Shown: one piece after another, positions 17,087-26,344 of the stretch
Layout: each line of letters begins with the position of its first letter
Numbering within the stretch: position 1 is the first letter of the stretch
Assembly: GCA_017303505.1 (NCBI GenBank)
Contig: JAFLCP010000011.1
Coordinates: forward strand, 1 to 64,000
Origin: Planctomycetota bacterium
GTDB taxonomy: Bacteria; Planctomycetota; Planctomycetia; Pirellulales; Pirellulaceae
Direction of reading: 5' to 3'
Length of the DNA: 64,000 bases
Position numbers and translations under genes: made by a program
The notes under the pieces: model-generated
Told to the model about the DNA's origin: nothing
The model's database searches: none
The model's input: the letters and a program-made list of their open reading frames with translations, nothing else

Positions 17087-18802
17087 CTAAGAATTTCCGC
17101 TAACAATTTGAGTTCCATGTCCCTTCTTTGCAGAAAGAGGGTGACTAGATAAGGAGCGATGGCTTTCAAGACCAACGACCTTGAGTTCTTTTCCGGCCCG
17201 TTTGGCTTCATCGATGGCTTGGTGAAGCTTCTCCATCACGGTGTGATCGACCAATCGAGTTCGCGACAAATCCAACATCACAGAATCGTAGTGTTTGAAA
17301 TTTTCCTGAATGACTTGGCTTAATCCCAGCCAGTTTGAAAACACTGCGGCATGATTAACGATGAGCAACATATGCTGTTCATCTTGTGCAACGCCCTGGA
17401 CATCGGCCCGAAAAACATTCTGAATCGGAACGCCGTTCCACAAATGAAAAGCAAGTTTCGTGGCGATTCCAATTCCGACCCCAATCAATAGGTCGGTTGC
17501 CAGCGTGGCAACAATCGTCACAACAAACACAACAAACTGTTCGCTGCCAACTTTGAATACACGCACAAATTCATTTGGATTTGCAAGTCGGAAGCCGGTG
17601 TAAACCAACATCGCTCCCAGAGCGGCCAATGGAATCTTGTGGATTAATCCGGGCACCAATAAAACGAACGCCAGCAGGAATAAACCATGAAACAGGTTAG
17701 CGTTGCGAGTGCGTCCACCACTATCAACATTCGCCTTACTGCGGACAATTTCGGCAATCATTGGAAGACCACCGATCAACGATGCAAGCAGGTTAGCAAA
17801 GCCGACCGCTAACAATTCGCGGTTGTAATTGGTTTTGCGTTTCCAAGGGTCCAACAGTTCTATCGCACGTGCACTCAGGAGTGATTCGAGGCTTCCCACC
17901 AAACTGAATAGAATGATGTACTTGATTCCCGTCTGTGTCGTGATGCCACGAAAGTCGGGAAAAGCAAAGGCTTTGGAAGCGTCTTTTAGAACGTGGGGAA
18001 TATCGACTAGAAATCGAGGACCAAGTTCAAATTCGGTGTTAGCCGTTGCACCAGGAAACTGAAATGGCAAGCGATATTTGTGCCAATGATCTAGGTCCAT
18101 GAACAATCCCATGCACAACGCAACAACCAGCACGATGAATTGTGCAGGAACCGCTTTTAACTTATTTCCGCGAATGTAAGGAAAAGTAAAGAGGATGATC
18201 AAACTGATAACGCCAATCAATGCGATGCCAGGATTCATTTGTGTGAGAGCGTGCGGGAAATCCCTCAGAAGCTCCAGTGGCTCGGCCCCCTTGGTTGCAG
18301 AAACGCCGATGACCTCATAGGACTGCTTGGCGATAATGATCAAACCGATCGCGGCTAACATGCCATGAACCGGTGTTAATGGAAAGAAATCAACCCATTT
18401 GCCAACACGAAACAGTCCGAAGAGAATTTGAACGCCCGCGGCAACAACGCCGACCCCCAATGCAAGTTTGTATCCGAGCATCAACTTTTCAGTATCGCTC
18501 AAGCCTTGCCCGAATTGTCCCCCAAGGTCTGTTACCGCTCCTAACACGATCACGATCATCCCAGCGGCTGGACCTTTGATCGTTAGTTCCGAATTACCGA
18601 GCAAGGTACAGATGATACCGCCAATGACTGCCGTCCAAATTCCGGCAATCGGCGGAAAGCCGCTGGCACGAGCAATCGCCAAGCATAAAGGTAAGGCGAT
18701 TAGAAACACCAGAAACCCTGAAATCACATCGCTGCGCACACTCGACATACGAGTTGGTGCTACCTGTTCACTTGCCGAAGCTGGCGAGTTGCTTTCACTC
18801 AT
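17087..18802 (-). CDS. SulP-family anion transporter with STAS domain (copy 2)
   Basis: A 571-residue SulP/STAS protein, very similar throughout to copy 1 (shared motifs FPPIAGIWTAVIGG, LTPVHGMLAAIGLIIIAKQSYE, GGLPMIAEIVRSKAN; STAS segment DLSRTRLVDHTVMEKLH). ATG 18802 has a strong SD (GGAGGG, about 6 nt spacing). A consensus sigma-54 promoter lies about 33 nt upstream, directly after the NtrC-type regulator gene, so expression is probably under that regulator. Substrate could be bicarbonate, sulfate or another anion; co-location with DabA/DabB favours bicarbonate. The Ser/Thr normally phosphorylated in some STAS domains cannot be assigned with confidence. Confidence 0.88.
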   Translation of the reverse strand: MSESNSPASASEQVAPTRMSSVRSDVISGFLVFLIALPLCLAIARASGFPPIAGIWTAVIGGIICTLLGNSELTIKGPAAGMIVIVLGAVTDLGGQFGQGLSDTEKLMLGYKLALGVGVVAAGVQILFGLFRVGKWVDFFPLTPVHGMLAAIGLIIIAKQSYEVIGVSATKGAEPLELLRDFPHALTQMNPGIALIGVISLIILFTFPYIRGNKLKAVPAQFIVLVVALCMGLFMDLDHWHKYRLPFQFPGATANTEFELGPRFLVDIPHVLKDASKAFAFPDFRGITTQTGIKYIILFSLVGSLESLLSARAIELLDPWKRKTNYNRELLAVGFANLLASLIGGLPMIAEIVRSKANVDSGGRTRNANLFHGLFLLAFVLLVPGLIHKIPLAALGAMLVYTGFRLANPNEFVRVFKVGSEQFVVFVVTIVATLATDLLIGVGIGIATKLAFHLWNGVPIQNVFRADVQGVAQDEQHMLLIVNHAAVFSNWLGLSQVIQENFKHYDSVMLDLSRTRLVDHTVMEKLHQAIDEAKRAGKELKVVGLESHRSLSSHPLSAKKGHGTQIVSGNS

Positions 18803-18834
18803 TTTCTACCCTCCAAGATTGAAGAGCAGTTAAC

Positions 18835-18849
18835 GCAACTCCTGTGCCA
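18835..18849 (-). promoter_or_regulatory. Sigma-54 (-24/-12) promoter for SulP copy 2
   Basis: On the minus strand the sequence is TGGCAC AGGAG TTGC, an exact match to the TGGCAC-N5-TTGC core consensus with correct spacing. Predicted transcript start is about 18824, leaving a 5' UTR of about 20 nt with the SD GGAGGG. It lies between the stop of an NtrC-class activator gene and SulP copy 2. Confidence 0.8.
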
Positions 18850-18891
18850 TTGAAAAAAGAGGGCGTTTCCTCAGAAAATGGATACTACCGA

Positions 18892-18905
18892 CTCAAGCAA
18901 TTGAG
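18892..18905. promoter_or_regulatory. Inverted repeat upstream of the sigma-54 promoter (possible activator site)
   Basis: CTCAA-GCAA-TTGAG is a perfect inverted repeat about 43 bp upstream of the -24 element. A second, overlapping pair TGAGCA-N5-TGCTCA (18902-18918) covers the end of the regulator gene. Either could be an enhancer-type binding site or a weak terminator of the regulator gene. Confidence 0.3.
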
Positions 18906-18908
18906 CAT

Positions 18909-20360
18909 TTACTGCTCATCCTGGCCATCATCTGCCCAGACCGTCTTTTCAATCTGAAGCCCTAAGTTGCGAAGCTTGTGTCGCAAGCTCGTGCGAGTGA
19001 TTCCAAGTATTTTCGCCGCTTTGACACGATTCCCCTCAACATGATTCAGAACTCGCGTAATGACGTATTTCTCAATCAAGTCGATCGCTTCTTGATGAAG
19101 GTTCTCACTCCCTTCAACAAGTCGATCGGTCACAAATTGCTCCCAAGCGAATACGGCTTCTTTTCCTGGTTCTGGACTAGTGTTTTCGCGATCTGCACCG
19201 ACATGACTGGGGAGGAAATCAGGCAGTAAAACACTCCCATTCATCTTGAGAATCGCTTGCTTCAAAACACTCTGCAATTCGCGCACGTTTCCGGGCCAGC
19301 GATAGTTCGTTAAGCGTTCGAAGGCCCCATCCGTCACCTGAACGTCGCGTTTTCCCAATTCTTTCCCGATTTTGGCTCGATAATACTCAACCAACGTGGC
19401 TATGTCGTCACCTCGGTCTCGCAGCGGCGGGAGCATAATCGTGAATACATTCAAGCGATAAAAAAGGTCCCGCCTGAACTTGCCTGCCTGCACAAGTCGG
19501 TCAAGATTTGCATTGGTAGCTGCAATAATTCGCACATCGGTCGTTACGACTTCGCTCCCACCGACTCTTTGAAACGTTTGATCCTGTAGCAATCGTAATA
19601 TTTTGGCTTGCGTGGACAGAGGCATGTCACCAATCTCGTCTAAGAAGATTGTCCCGCCGTCACATTGCTCGAATTTTCCGATCCGCTGTTTATCCGCGCC
19701 AGTAAATGCCCCTTTTTCATTACCAAAAAGCTCACTTTCCAACAAATCTTCTGGTATCGCAGCGCAGTTAATCGCCAAGAAGGGTTTCTGGTTTCGCTGA
19801 CTGTGTTGATAAATGGCCCGAGCGACTAGCTCTTTACCCGTTCCACTTTCACCCAGCACCAGGACGGTCACGTTTTGACAAGCTACGCGTCCAATCGACT
19901 TGTATACTTCCTGCATAGCATTGCAACGACCATGCAGAATGTCGCCTTCCGTGGTGGAACTTGTTTCATCACCGAGCAAAGTTGGGGTCCGCATCAGACG
20001 GCTTGACTCCACGGCCTGCCGCACAATCCGGCGTAGCTCTTGAAGTTCCAACGGCTTCAACAGGTACTCGAATACCCCAAGCTTCATTGCCTCAATCGCC
20101 AATTCGCTCGTACCATGTCCGGTGATAAGGATCACCGGAACCCTTGAGTCAATCCGCTTCAAATCCTCAAAAAGAGTCAAGCCTTTCGAATCTGGCAGAT
20201 GAAAATCAAGCAAAACCACATCGGGGCGATTCGTCGTGAATTCTTTCAGGCCTTCTGCGGCGGTTGTTGCCGTTCGAACCCTCAAATCAGCATCCCTAAA
20301 GGCTTTTTGGAATGCGTGCCGAATAGAAGCTTCATCATCAATCAACAACAAATCAGCCAT
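18909..20360 (-). CDS. NtrC-class sigma-54-dependent response regulator
   Basis: Domains in order: receiver (about 1-120; LLLIDDEAS, phospho-acceptor Asp52, Lys of LLKPLEL), sigma-54 AAA+ domain (about 140-375; Walker A GESGTGKE, GAFTGA loop, Walker B FLDEIGDMP), and a Fis-type helix-turn-helix (about 430-475; NRVKAAKILGITRTSLRHKL). GAFTGA shows it can contact sigma-54. I chose ATG 20360 (MADLLLIDDE), which has AGGTGG about 6 nt upstream; GTG 20369 adds three residues. It begins within 15 bp of the sensor kinase stop, so the two form one operon. A consensus sigma-54 promoter directly downstream drives SulP copy 2, the probable target. Confidence 0.92.
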   Translation of the reverse strand: MADLLLIDDEASIRHAFQKAFRDADLRVRTATTAAEGLKEFTTNRPDVVLLDFHLPDSKGLTLFEDLKRIDSRVPVILITGHGTSELAIEAMKLGVFEYLLKPLELQELRRIVRQAVESSRLMRTPTLLGDETSSTTEGDILHGRCNAMQEVYKSIGRVACQNVTVLVLGESGTGKELVARAIYQHSQRNQKPFLAINCAAIPEDLLESELFGNEKGAFTGADKQRIGKFEQCDGGTIFLDEIGDMPLSTQAKILRLLQDQTFQRVGGSEVVTTDVRIIAATNANLDRLVQAGKFRRDLFYRLNVFTIMLPPLRDRGDDIATLVEYYRAKIGKELGKRDVQVTDGAFERLTNYRWPGNVRELQSVLKQAILKMNGSVLLPDFLPSHVGADRENTSPEPGKEAVFAWEQFVTDRLVEGSENLHQEAIDLIEKYVITRVLNHVEGNRVKAAKILGITRTSLRHKLRNLGLQIEKTVWADDGQDEQ

Positions 20361-20374
20361 CCGTACCACCTACT

Positions 20375-21802
20375 TCACTTGCCCAAAGGTAACCAGATAG
20401 TAAATGTTGCTCCACCGCCTGGCGTGTGCTGAGCACTGATGGCACCATTATGTTCCTCAATAATTCTGCGACAAATAACCAGTCCTAAACCGACCCCGGT
20501 ATCCTTGCTGCTACTGAAGGCTTGAAAAAGATTGGATAGTGCTTCATCGCTAAAGCCTACTCCATTATCGATGACATCGATTCGAACGCCACCACCGGCT
20601 AATTGGGTTCGCAGCGTCAGACTTCCACCATTAGGCATCGCATCCAATGCATTGATTGCCAAATTCACAAGTACCTGCTGCAATTGAGCCTTATCTACGA
20701 CAAATTCAATGTCACCGTTTAAGGTATCCACAGTCACCATGACGCGTTGACGTTTTGCTCTTCCCCCAATCAAATCCAGGGTGCAATCGAGCACATCGTT
20801 GAGCTCTACCAACCTTCGTTCAGGTTTGGGCAAGCGCGCAAACGCAAGGAATGTTTGTAGTGAGCGTTCCATCCGCCGCACTTCCGATTCAATGATCTTT
20901 AAGTCATTTCGGCTCAAAATCCCATCTTCCTCTAAGCCCGTTTGGACCAGCATTTTCACTGACGTGAGTGGGTTGCGAAGTTCATGTCCCACCCCAGCAG
21001 CCAGCTTTCCCAATGATGCGAGTTGTTCGGAACGAACCATTTGCGTTTCACGATGGTGTAGTTGACCGATTATGGCCACAATTCGTTCGTCGAGATCTTC
21101 TAACGCTTCGTGAAGACCGCTGAATCCCTCGTTTTCTTGCACCGCCACTTCGGGAGTTTCTGGCGACAATTTGCCAGCCACATCGTGAATTTGAATGCGC
21201 AGTTTGTGGATCGAACGAGTCAATAGTCGAGCGACTGTATATCCAAACATCAACCCCGCTATCCCACCTAGAATACTGACCATTGCAACGCCCCAAGCCA
21301 ATTGGCTTAGAACTCTCTCGTGCGCAGAAGTAACAGTTTCTATTTGTTGGTCATTGTAGGCTTCAATTTCGCGAACCGGCAACAGAACATTGGTCTGCAA
21401 GAATTTGATCGTACTTACTAACTCCTCATTCTTCACCGCTTCAGAGGTTGAGGTCGCCTTCTCCCATAAGCTCAAATACTGCGCAAAACCATCGACAATA
21501 ATCTGCACCAGTCGCTGCTCTTCCGCATGATCCGCATATTTTTGTATCGCCGAAATCTGCATGAGCGCTTTTGAATGAAGCTCAGCAACACCCTCAACTT
21601 GATTCGTTTCGAGGGCAACTAGCGTATTGAGCGTGCCACGAAAATCAGCAGCCGCAGCTCGGCTAGAGACGTTCTCGCGCAGCACCCGCGTGATCCGCGC
21701 TTGCTCAAACAGCAACCCCACCGCAGTATAGACCGTCAATCCTGTCAACAGGACGCCCGCGACCAACACCGGGTAAAGGTAGCGGATTCCAATGATCTTC
21801 AT
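20375..21802 (-). CDS. Membrane sensor histidine kinase
   Basis: A 475-residue kinase: TM1 about 10-32, an extracytoplasmic helical domain of about 135 residues (33-168; four-helix-bundle character), TM2 about 168-192, a linker, then HisKA with His273 in GHELRNPLTSV, and a HATPase_c domain (N box NALDAMPNGG, G1 DNGVGFS, G2 GVGLGLVICRRI). This is the NtrB-like partner of the downstream NtrC-class regulator. The stimulus is not evident; flanking DabAB and SulP genes suggest inorganic carbon, pH or an anion (inference). Confidence 0.9.
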   Translation of the reverse strand: MKIIGIRYLYPVLVAGVLLTGLTVYTAVGLLFEQARITRVLRENVSSRAAAADFRGTLNTLVALETNQVEGVAELHSKALMQISAIQKYADHAEEQRLVQIIVDGFAQYLSLWEKATSTSEAVKNEELVSTIKFLQTNVLLPVREIEAYNDQQIETVTSAHERVLSQLAWGVAMVSILGGIAGLMFGYTVARLLTRSIHKLRIQIHDVAGKLSPETPEVAVQENEGFSGLHEALEDLDERIVAIIGQLHHRETQMVRSEQLASLGKLAAGVGHELRNPLTSVKMLVQTGLEEDGILSRNDLKIIESEVRRMERSLQTFLAFARLPKPERRLVELNDVLDCTLDLIGGRAKRQRVMVTVDTLNGDIEFVVDKAQLQQVLVNLAINALDAMPNGGSLTLRTQLAGGGVRIDVIDNGVGFSDEALSNLFQAFSSSKDTGVGLGLVICRRIIEEHNGAISAQHTPGGGATFTIWLPLGK

Positions 21803-21818
21803 TCGAGCTCCAACCGAA

Positions 21819-21844
21819 CAGCCGCTTCATACTTGAAGCGGCTG
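21819..21844. terminator. 11-bp hairpin between dabA and the sensor kinase gene
   Basis: CAGCCGCTTCA (21819-21829) pairs perfectly with TGAAGCGGCTG (21834-21844) around a 4-nt loop. It is about 90 bp after the dabA stop and 17 bp before the kinase start on the minus strand. No clear U-tract follows, so it may be a terminator or a partial attenuator setting the ratio between dabBA and the two-component system. Confidence 0.5.
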
Positions 21845-21932
21845 CACTTGCTTACAAAATCTTTAATCAGGTCTCATACGATGTTTCCATCATCACCTAA
21901 ACTCCTCTGCGAATCTTGCGCCAAAACAATCC

Positions 21933-24461
21933 TTAATTCTTTGCAAGCTTCAGCCATCGACCTTCAGGTTCTCTTTCCAAGAGTCCTGAATTCCCCCAAC
22001 AAGTCAAGTGTATCCAACCATTGCGAACAAGATTCTGCACGATGGGATGCTTTTCAATCACCCGATCGATCGCTTCCGGTTTTGCATACAGGAAAACCGA
22101 CAAGCGTAGCGGTTCATGTTGGAACTTCTCCCCATCGTGCACAGACTGCCAAGGGAGTCCTGTTTTCAGGTCGCCACCATTACCTTCTACAACTCCCACA
22201 CCACCCATCACACTGTGCAGCACTTTGTTCCCGCTTCCAAATGATTTGGGATCAACGGTTGAGAAGTAGTATTGAGTATTAATCCAGTGAGCAACCACCA
22301 CCGGTGCGGTCAGGATCAATTCCAGGATGGTCCCCTCTTCATCAGTGGCTGGATCATAGCTATGCAAAAAGACTCGTCCATCAAGAGTTAGCCCCTTGGT
22401 CAAATCGCGTGGAGCCGCAATAAACGCTGCGTTGTTGACCAGTCCCCACTCAGGTCGCACCTCAGACCAATCCAGCGCCCGTCGGTAAACACTATCTTGC
22501 GCATTACTGCCAAAGCGATTGTTTCGTTCAACCTGAGCGCGATGCGTTGCTTGCGGTAATGCCTTTCGAAGTACAGCCAACTCCTCCTTAGCAGCTGACG
22601 AAATCCCATCTTCTTCAAAAAACGAGATCTCGTCTGTTGTGGTGTTGTGCAACGCAGCCATAAACCAACATTCTTCAGCGATGTCGATCCCATCTTGGCG
22701 AAGCACTTTTCTTACTTCTGGATCATTGAGCAATTGGGCTGCCATTCGAGCGTTGCTTTCTCCGGAATGACCGCCACATGCACCGCAATCCAAACTGGCT
22801 TGGAATGGATTATTTGTAGATTGGCTACCATGTCCCACAAAAACAACTAGAGTTCCCAGGCGTTTCTTGAGTCCCAGGTTATGCAAGATGCCTTTAGCCA
22901 AAGCAGCCCGCTCTGTTAACTCGATGTTCGCTTGCAGTCCCGAACTCTTTCGGATCAAGTTTGCCACCGTCTGGCCATCGTGAGTAAGCCGGTCCTTCTT
23001 CCAACGCCATGACCGAACCGAAGGTGAGAGTCGTTGTATGAGTTTGGGTAAGTACGTTAGACCAAGTGTCTCGACATAACCGAAGCAAGCCACAGCCGAC
23101 GAACCTAATTGCTCGATGAGAGAACGGACAGCAACAGGTTTCTTACAGGGCTGGCTAGCGTGGCAATCACACCCTGTACCTGAACTCGTTTCATGAACAT
23201 GAAACTTTGGACTTAAGAGCACAGGTAATTGATTCACCGATCCATCATTCTCAGCAGAATGAAGTTGGAACGGGAGGCCAAAGAACCCTGCGAAACCAAG
23301 AGTTTCCACCTCTGGCGAAACCCATTCAATTTGTCTTCGCAACACTTCAGATCGAACGTCAATACAAAAGACCATTTGTGTTGCACTCGCAGTTCGCTTA
23401 ACAACTGCTTCTGGTCTTTCATGAGGCAAGGCTAGGCTTAGATTCTGGCGATAACGTGCTTCGCAAGCAACTAGGCCTGCGAACCTTGCCAAATCCGTTA
23501 CTAGTCGCTCCCTTGTCTCAGTATCTTTTTCTTGACTCTCCGAATGGGTCGGCCACAGCTTGAAACTTTCACGATCTGGATACACTCGAGCCAAACATGC
23601 ATCGTACGCCAGCCGAACTGCCAACAATCCGACAAGTTCATCGTCGTCCAAATCCGCGATAGATTTCCCGAATTGTAAACCTTGGATATATGAGGCCCAA
23701 CCTACGACTGAATTCCACTGTGCGAGCAGAAATCCTCGCCAATGTTTTTGTGGAACTTCGAACCATCGCAAAAGTGCGACAATACAATCGACGGGTGATT
23801 CCGGGAGTTCGCCAATGGTCTGTCGAAAATCTCGAAGGCCAAGCCAGTCCATTCGGTAGTCGACTTGCTTGAGCGTCTGCCATGCGGAATATAGCCCACG
23901 ATTCTTATAGGGATGTTGCCAAGCTGTGTTCCCATCTGCATACAGTGAACCGCAGTGCCGAGAAATCTCCTCAACAATTACATTCTCCCAAGTTATCTCG
24001 CCAGAATAACTCACTTGCTCTGCAAAAGTTTGATACTCTTTCTGGTGTGTTACCTGCGAGTCAGCCTTCGAGGCCAACACGGAGAGAATCTCTTCTTCCG
24101 AAACAGAGTAAGCTTCAAGCAAGACTTCGAAGCGCTCGCGAACTTGCGAACACGCTTGGACAATATCCGCCTTCGACAACGTCCCTTGTGTCAGATGCTT
24201 TCGATAATGTTCGATGGGCATCAACAGCTCCGCATCCCGCACGCTTTGCACTTCTCGCATCGCTTGTAGCAGGTTCATGTCGTTGTAACCATGCAGTGGA
24301 TTCACCGCCACAAAGTCGCGCAATGGCCACTGTGGAGCTAGGCGAGCAATCAGCTTGGGCAGCAAATCCAATGCCTGTTGGCGCTCGTTCAATGAAACCA
24401 TGGGAAGGTCAAATTTGTTCTTCACAGTTTTTTCCGAGCTGGTGATGAATGAATTAGACAT
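21933..24461 (-). CDS. dabA: DabA, carbonic-anhydrase-like subunit of the DAB inorganic-carbon complex (DUF2309/UPF0753)
   Basis: An 842-residue protein of the DUF2309 family. DabA in Halothiobacillus binds zinc through a carbonic-anhydrase-like Cys-Asp-His-Cys set and, with DabB, converts CO2 to bicarbonate inside the cell, driven by the ion gradient. The equivalents are visible: Cys366 and Asp368 in FCIDVRSE, His544 in VGHGSQ, Cys559 in DCGACGG; the 15-residue His-to-Cys spacing matches the family. The N-terminus has LPKLIARLAPQWPLRDFVAVNPLHGY, also diagnostic. It overlaps dabB by 8 bp, so translation is coupled. The active-site set looks intact. Confidence 0.93.
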   Translation of the reverse strand: MSNSFITSSEKTVKNKFDLPMVSLNERQQALDLLPKLIARLAPQWPLRDFVAVNPLHGYNDMNLLQAMREVQSVRDAELLMPIEHYRKHLTQGTLSKADIVQACSQVRERFEVLLEAYSVSEEEILSVLASKADSQVTHQKEYQTFAEQVSYSGEITWENVIVEEISRHCGSLYADGNTAWQHPYKNRGLYSAWQTLKQVDYRMDWLGLRDFRQTIGELPESPVDCIVALLRWFEVPQKHWRGFLLAQWNSVVGWASYIQGLQFGKSIADLDDDELVGLLAVRLAYDACLARVYPDRESFKLWPTHSESQEKDTETRERLVTDLARFAGLVACEARYRQNLSLALPHERPEAVVKRTASATQMVFCIDVRSEVLRRQIEWVSPEVETLGFAGFFGLPFQLHSAENDGSVNQLPVLLSPKFHVHETSSGTGCDCHASQPCKKPVAVRSLIEQLGSSAVACFGYVETLGLTYLPKLIQRLSPSVRSWRWKKDRLTHDGQTVANLIRKSSGLQANIELTERAALAKGILHNLGLKKRLGTLVVFVGHGSQSTNNPFQASLDCGACGGHSGESNARMAAQLLNDPEVRKVLRQDGIDIAEECWFMAALHNTTTDEISFFEEDGISSAAKEELAVLRKALPQATHRAQVERNNRFGSNAQDSVYRRALDWSEVRPEWGLVNNAAFIAAPRDLTKGLTLDGRVFLHSYDPATDEEGTILELILTAPVVVAHWINTQYYFSTVDPKSFGSGNKVLHSVMGGVGVVEGNGGDLKTGLPWQSVHDGEKFQHEPLRLSVFLYAKPEAIDRVIEKHPIVQNLVRNGWIHLTCWGNSGLLEREPEGRWLKLAKN

Positions 24462-26067
24462 TGCTTTCCTTTCCGCTGATCAAGGCTGGGCCCAGGTAAT
24501 TTTGCTTGGCTTTGAAGAGTGCCACAAAACGATGCGCAATCAAGTCGAGATACAATTCGTTAGCCATGTGTGCATAGAGTCTTCTCGTAAACGGATGCTT
24601 TGGGGCTTGCTCAACCAGGACTTGAATCCCCCAGAGAGCAAAGAATGTCGTCGCCACATACGCTAGGTTGAACCATTGCCAAACCGTCATGCCATCCGTC
24701 GAATGAGGAACTGAATCTCTCAAGTACCATTGTGCCATCAACGTGACGCCGAAGTAGATCGATCCCATACCGACCGCAAGAGCGGCTGTTCGGATTGGGC
24801 TTTGGTAGGCTTGCCACACTCGCAGTACAAGCGTTTGAACCGCCAGAGCAAAGACCATTACCAGGGGAAGTTTCGCGATTGAGAACCAGTCCAGGTAAAC
24901 ACACACGGAGAAGGGGATAACCATTCCCACCAGACTGCACAACAAGATGCTCGCCGCATACCCCACTCCGCTATTTGTCTGCTTTGTGGCGGCCTGCGGG
25001 GAGATCGCCGGCGAGCGTAGGGTTCCCGCACTGAGAAAGGCGTACGATTTGTAAAGCGAATGGGCGATGATATGGAGGAAAGCCGCCGAGAAAGCTCCCA
25101 ACCCACACTGCAACATCATCATTCCCATTTGAGCAATCGTCGAATACGCCAAGCTACGTTTCACATTGGTTTGCGTCAACATAATCGCCGCCCCGATGAC
25201 CGCCGTAAGACCACCCAATATGACAAGGATCGTCATGGCAACTGGAGCCATTTCCAAAAGTGGACTGACTCGTATCAGTAGATAACCTCCGGCGTTGATA
25301 ACACCCGCATGCATAAGGGCTGAAACGGGAGTAGGTGTTTCCATCGTGTCGGGCAGCCAAGTGTGGAACGGAAATTGCGCTGATTTCGTCAGACCACCCA
25401 AGACCAGAAGGATCGCCGCCCACGTTAGCTCTGGACGCTGCGATAGCTCAGCGGCTGAAACATCAATCATTCGAAACAACTCAGCGTAGTCCAGTGTTCC
25501 GCAGACTCGATAAATGAGAGCGATAGCGCCAATCAAGAAGGCATCGCCGAATCGACTGATGACAAACTTCTTAAAGGCCACTCTCTGTGCATTCGGACGA
25601 TCACCGTAGTGCGTTAGCAATTGATGTAAACCGAAACTGGTAAGAACCCAAGCGACGAAAAAGACCATCAAGTTAGCAGCCAGGACCATCGTACAAACGG
25701 CGGCGAGAGTGAAACTTAACCAGCGTACAAAACGCCCCTGCCTTTTCTCACCTTGAAGATAGCGGCCAGAATAAAGGAGCACTGCCAAACCGACAAAGCT
25801 CACCAGCAAGTACATCGTGAGCGATAAGCGATCACAGAAAATGGCAATGGAGATTCCATTCCAATGCACAGGTTCAAAGGCATGGGGCAGGAAGGGCTCG
25901 ATGAAACTCATGATGCAGCCCCATAATGCGCATACGAGGTTGGCGACCATCGCACCTCGAGCGACGGTCAGCATCGCTCCTACATTTCCGTTAGCGATAC
26001 GCGACGGAATCGCCGCTACCCCCCATTGCAACAGGACAGCCATAAAAACCGCCGGCTCGAACCCCAT
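24454..26067 (-). CDS. dabB: DabB, NuoL-like membrane subunit of the DAB complex
   Basis: A protein of about 537 residues with roughly 13-14 helices, related to the proton-translocating subunits NuoL/MrpA: motifs FVGLAVLLYSGRYL, AWVLTSFGLHQLLTHY, FPFHTWLPDTMETPTPVSALMHAGVINAGGYLL and TQTNVKRSLAYSTIAQMG. In DAB complexes this subunit is thought to couple cation flux to DabA. I place the start at ATG 26067, which has GGAGG 8 nt upstream; the frame extends to ATG 26118 without a good SD. It precedes and overlaps dabA. A winged-helix regulator is divergent from it. Confidence 0.9.
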   Translation of the reverse strand: MGFEPAVFMAVLLQWGVAAIPSRIANGNVGAMLTVARGAMVANLVCALWGCIMSFIEPFLPHAFEPVHWNGISIAIFCDRLSLTMYLLVSFVGLAVLLYSGRYLQGEKRQGRFVRWLSFTLAAVCTMVLAANLMVFFVAWVLTSFGLHQLLTHYGDRPNAQRVAFKKFVISRFGDAFLIGAIALIYRVCGTLDYAELFRMIDVSAAELSQRPELTWAAILLVLGGLTKSAQFPFHTWLPDTMETPTPVSALMHAGVINAGGYLLIRVSPLLEMAPVAMTILVILGGLTAVIGAAIMLTQTNVKRSLAYSTIAQMGMMMLQCGLGAFSAAFLHIIAHSLYKSYAFLSAGTLRSPAISPQAATKQTNSGVGYAASILLCSLVGMVIPFSVCVYLDWFSIAKLPLVMVFALAVQTLVLRVWQAYQSPIRTAALAVGMGSIYFGVTLMAQWYLRDSVPHSTDGMTVWQWFNLAYVATTFFALWGIQVLVEQAPKHPFTRRLYAHMANELYLDLIAHRFVALFKAKQNYLGPALISGKESNV

Positions 26068-26136
26068 GACGCCCCCCTCCACTGCCGTGACTTTGTTTGC
26101 CGAACACCTCAGTCGCATTCACACGAACGCCGTATC

Positions 26137-26276
26137 GCGACTTCCAATTCACGAAATGTAATACACGACATTTTTTTCGTCAATTCCTTGTCGTATAATT
26201 TCTTGAATCTTTGCGGAAGTGTGCAAAAATAGACGTCGGGAACTTCGTAACTTGAAATTCGCGATTTGAAAGTCGC
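26137..26276. promoter_or_regulatory. Divergent promoter region with an inverted 13-bp operator-like pair
   Basis: GCGACTTCCAATT (26137-26149) and ATTTGAAAGTCGC (26264-26276) are inverted copies matching at 11 of 13 positions. Between them lie a TATAAT box at 26194-26199 (plus strand, towards the regulator) and on the minus strand TTGACG at 26178-26183 with a poor -10 (TTACAT, 26156-26161). Each copy would lie just downstream of one of the divergent promoters, a layout typical of repressor operators. Confidence 0.35.
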
Positions 26277-26344
26277 CCTTTTCCTGATACATTAGTCCCA
26301 ATAACCACTCATCTGGGCTATATTCCCCACCTAGGACCACGGGT

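Noticed and set aside
21945-21960. Sigma-54-like string TGGC-TGAAGC-TTGC on the minus strand inside dabA
   Set aside because: The spacing is one base short (14 instead of 15) and it lies in coding sequence, so I do not call it.
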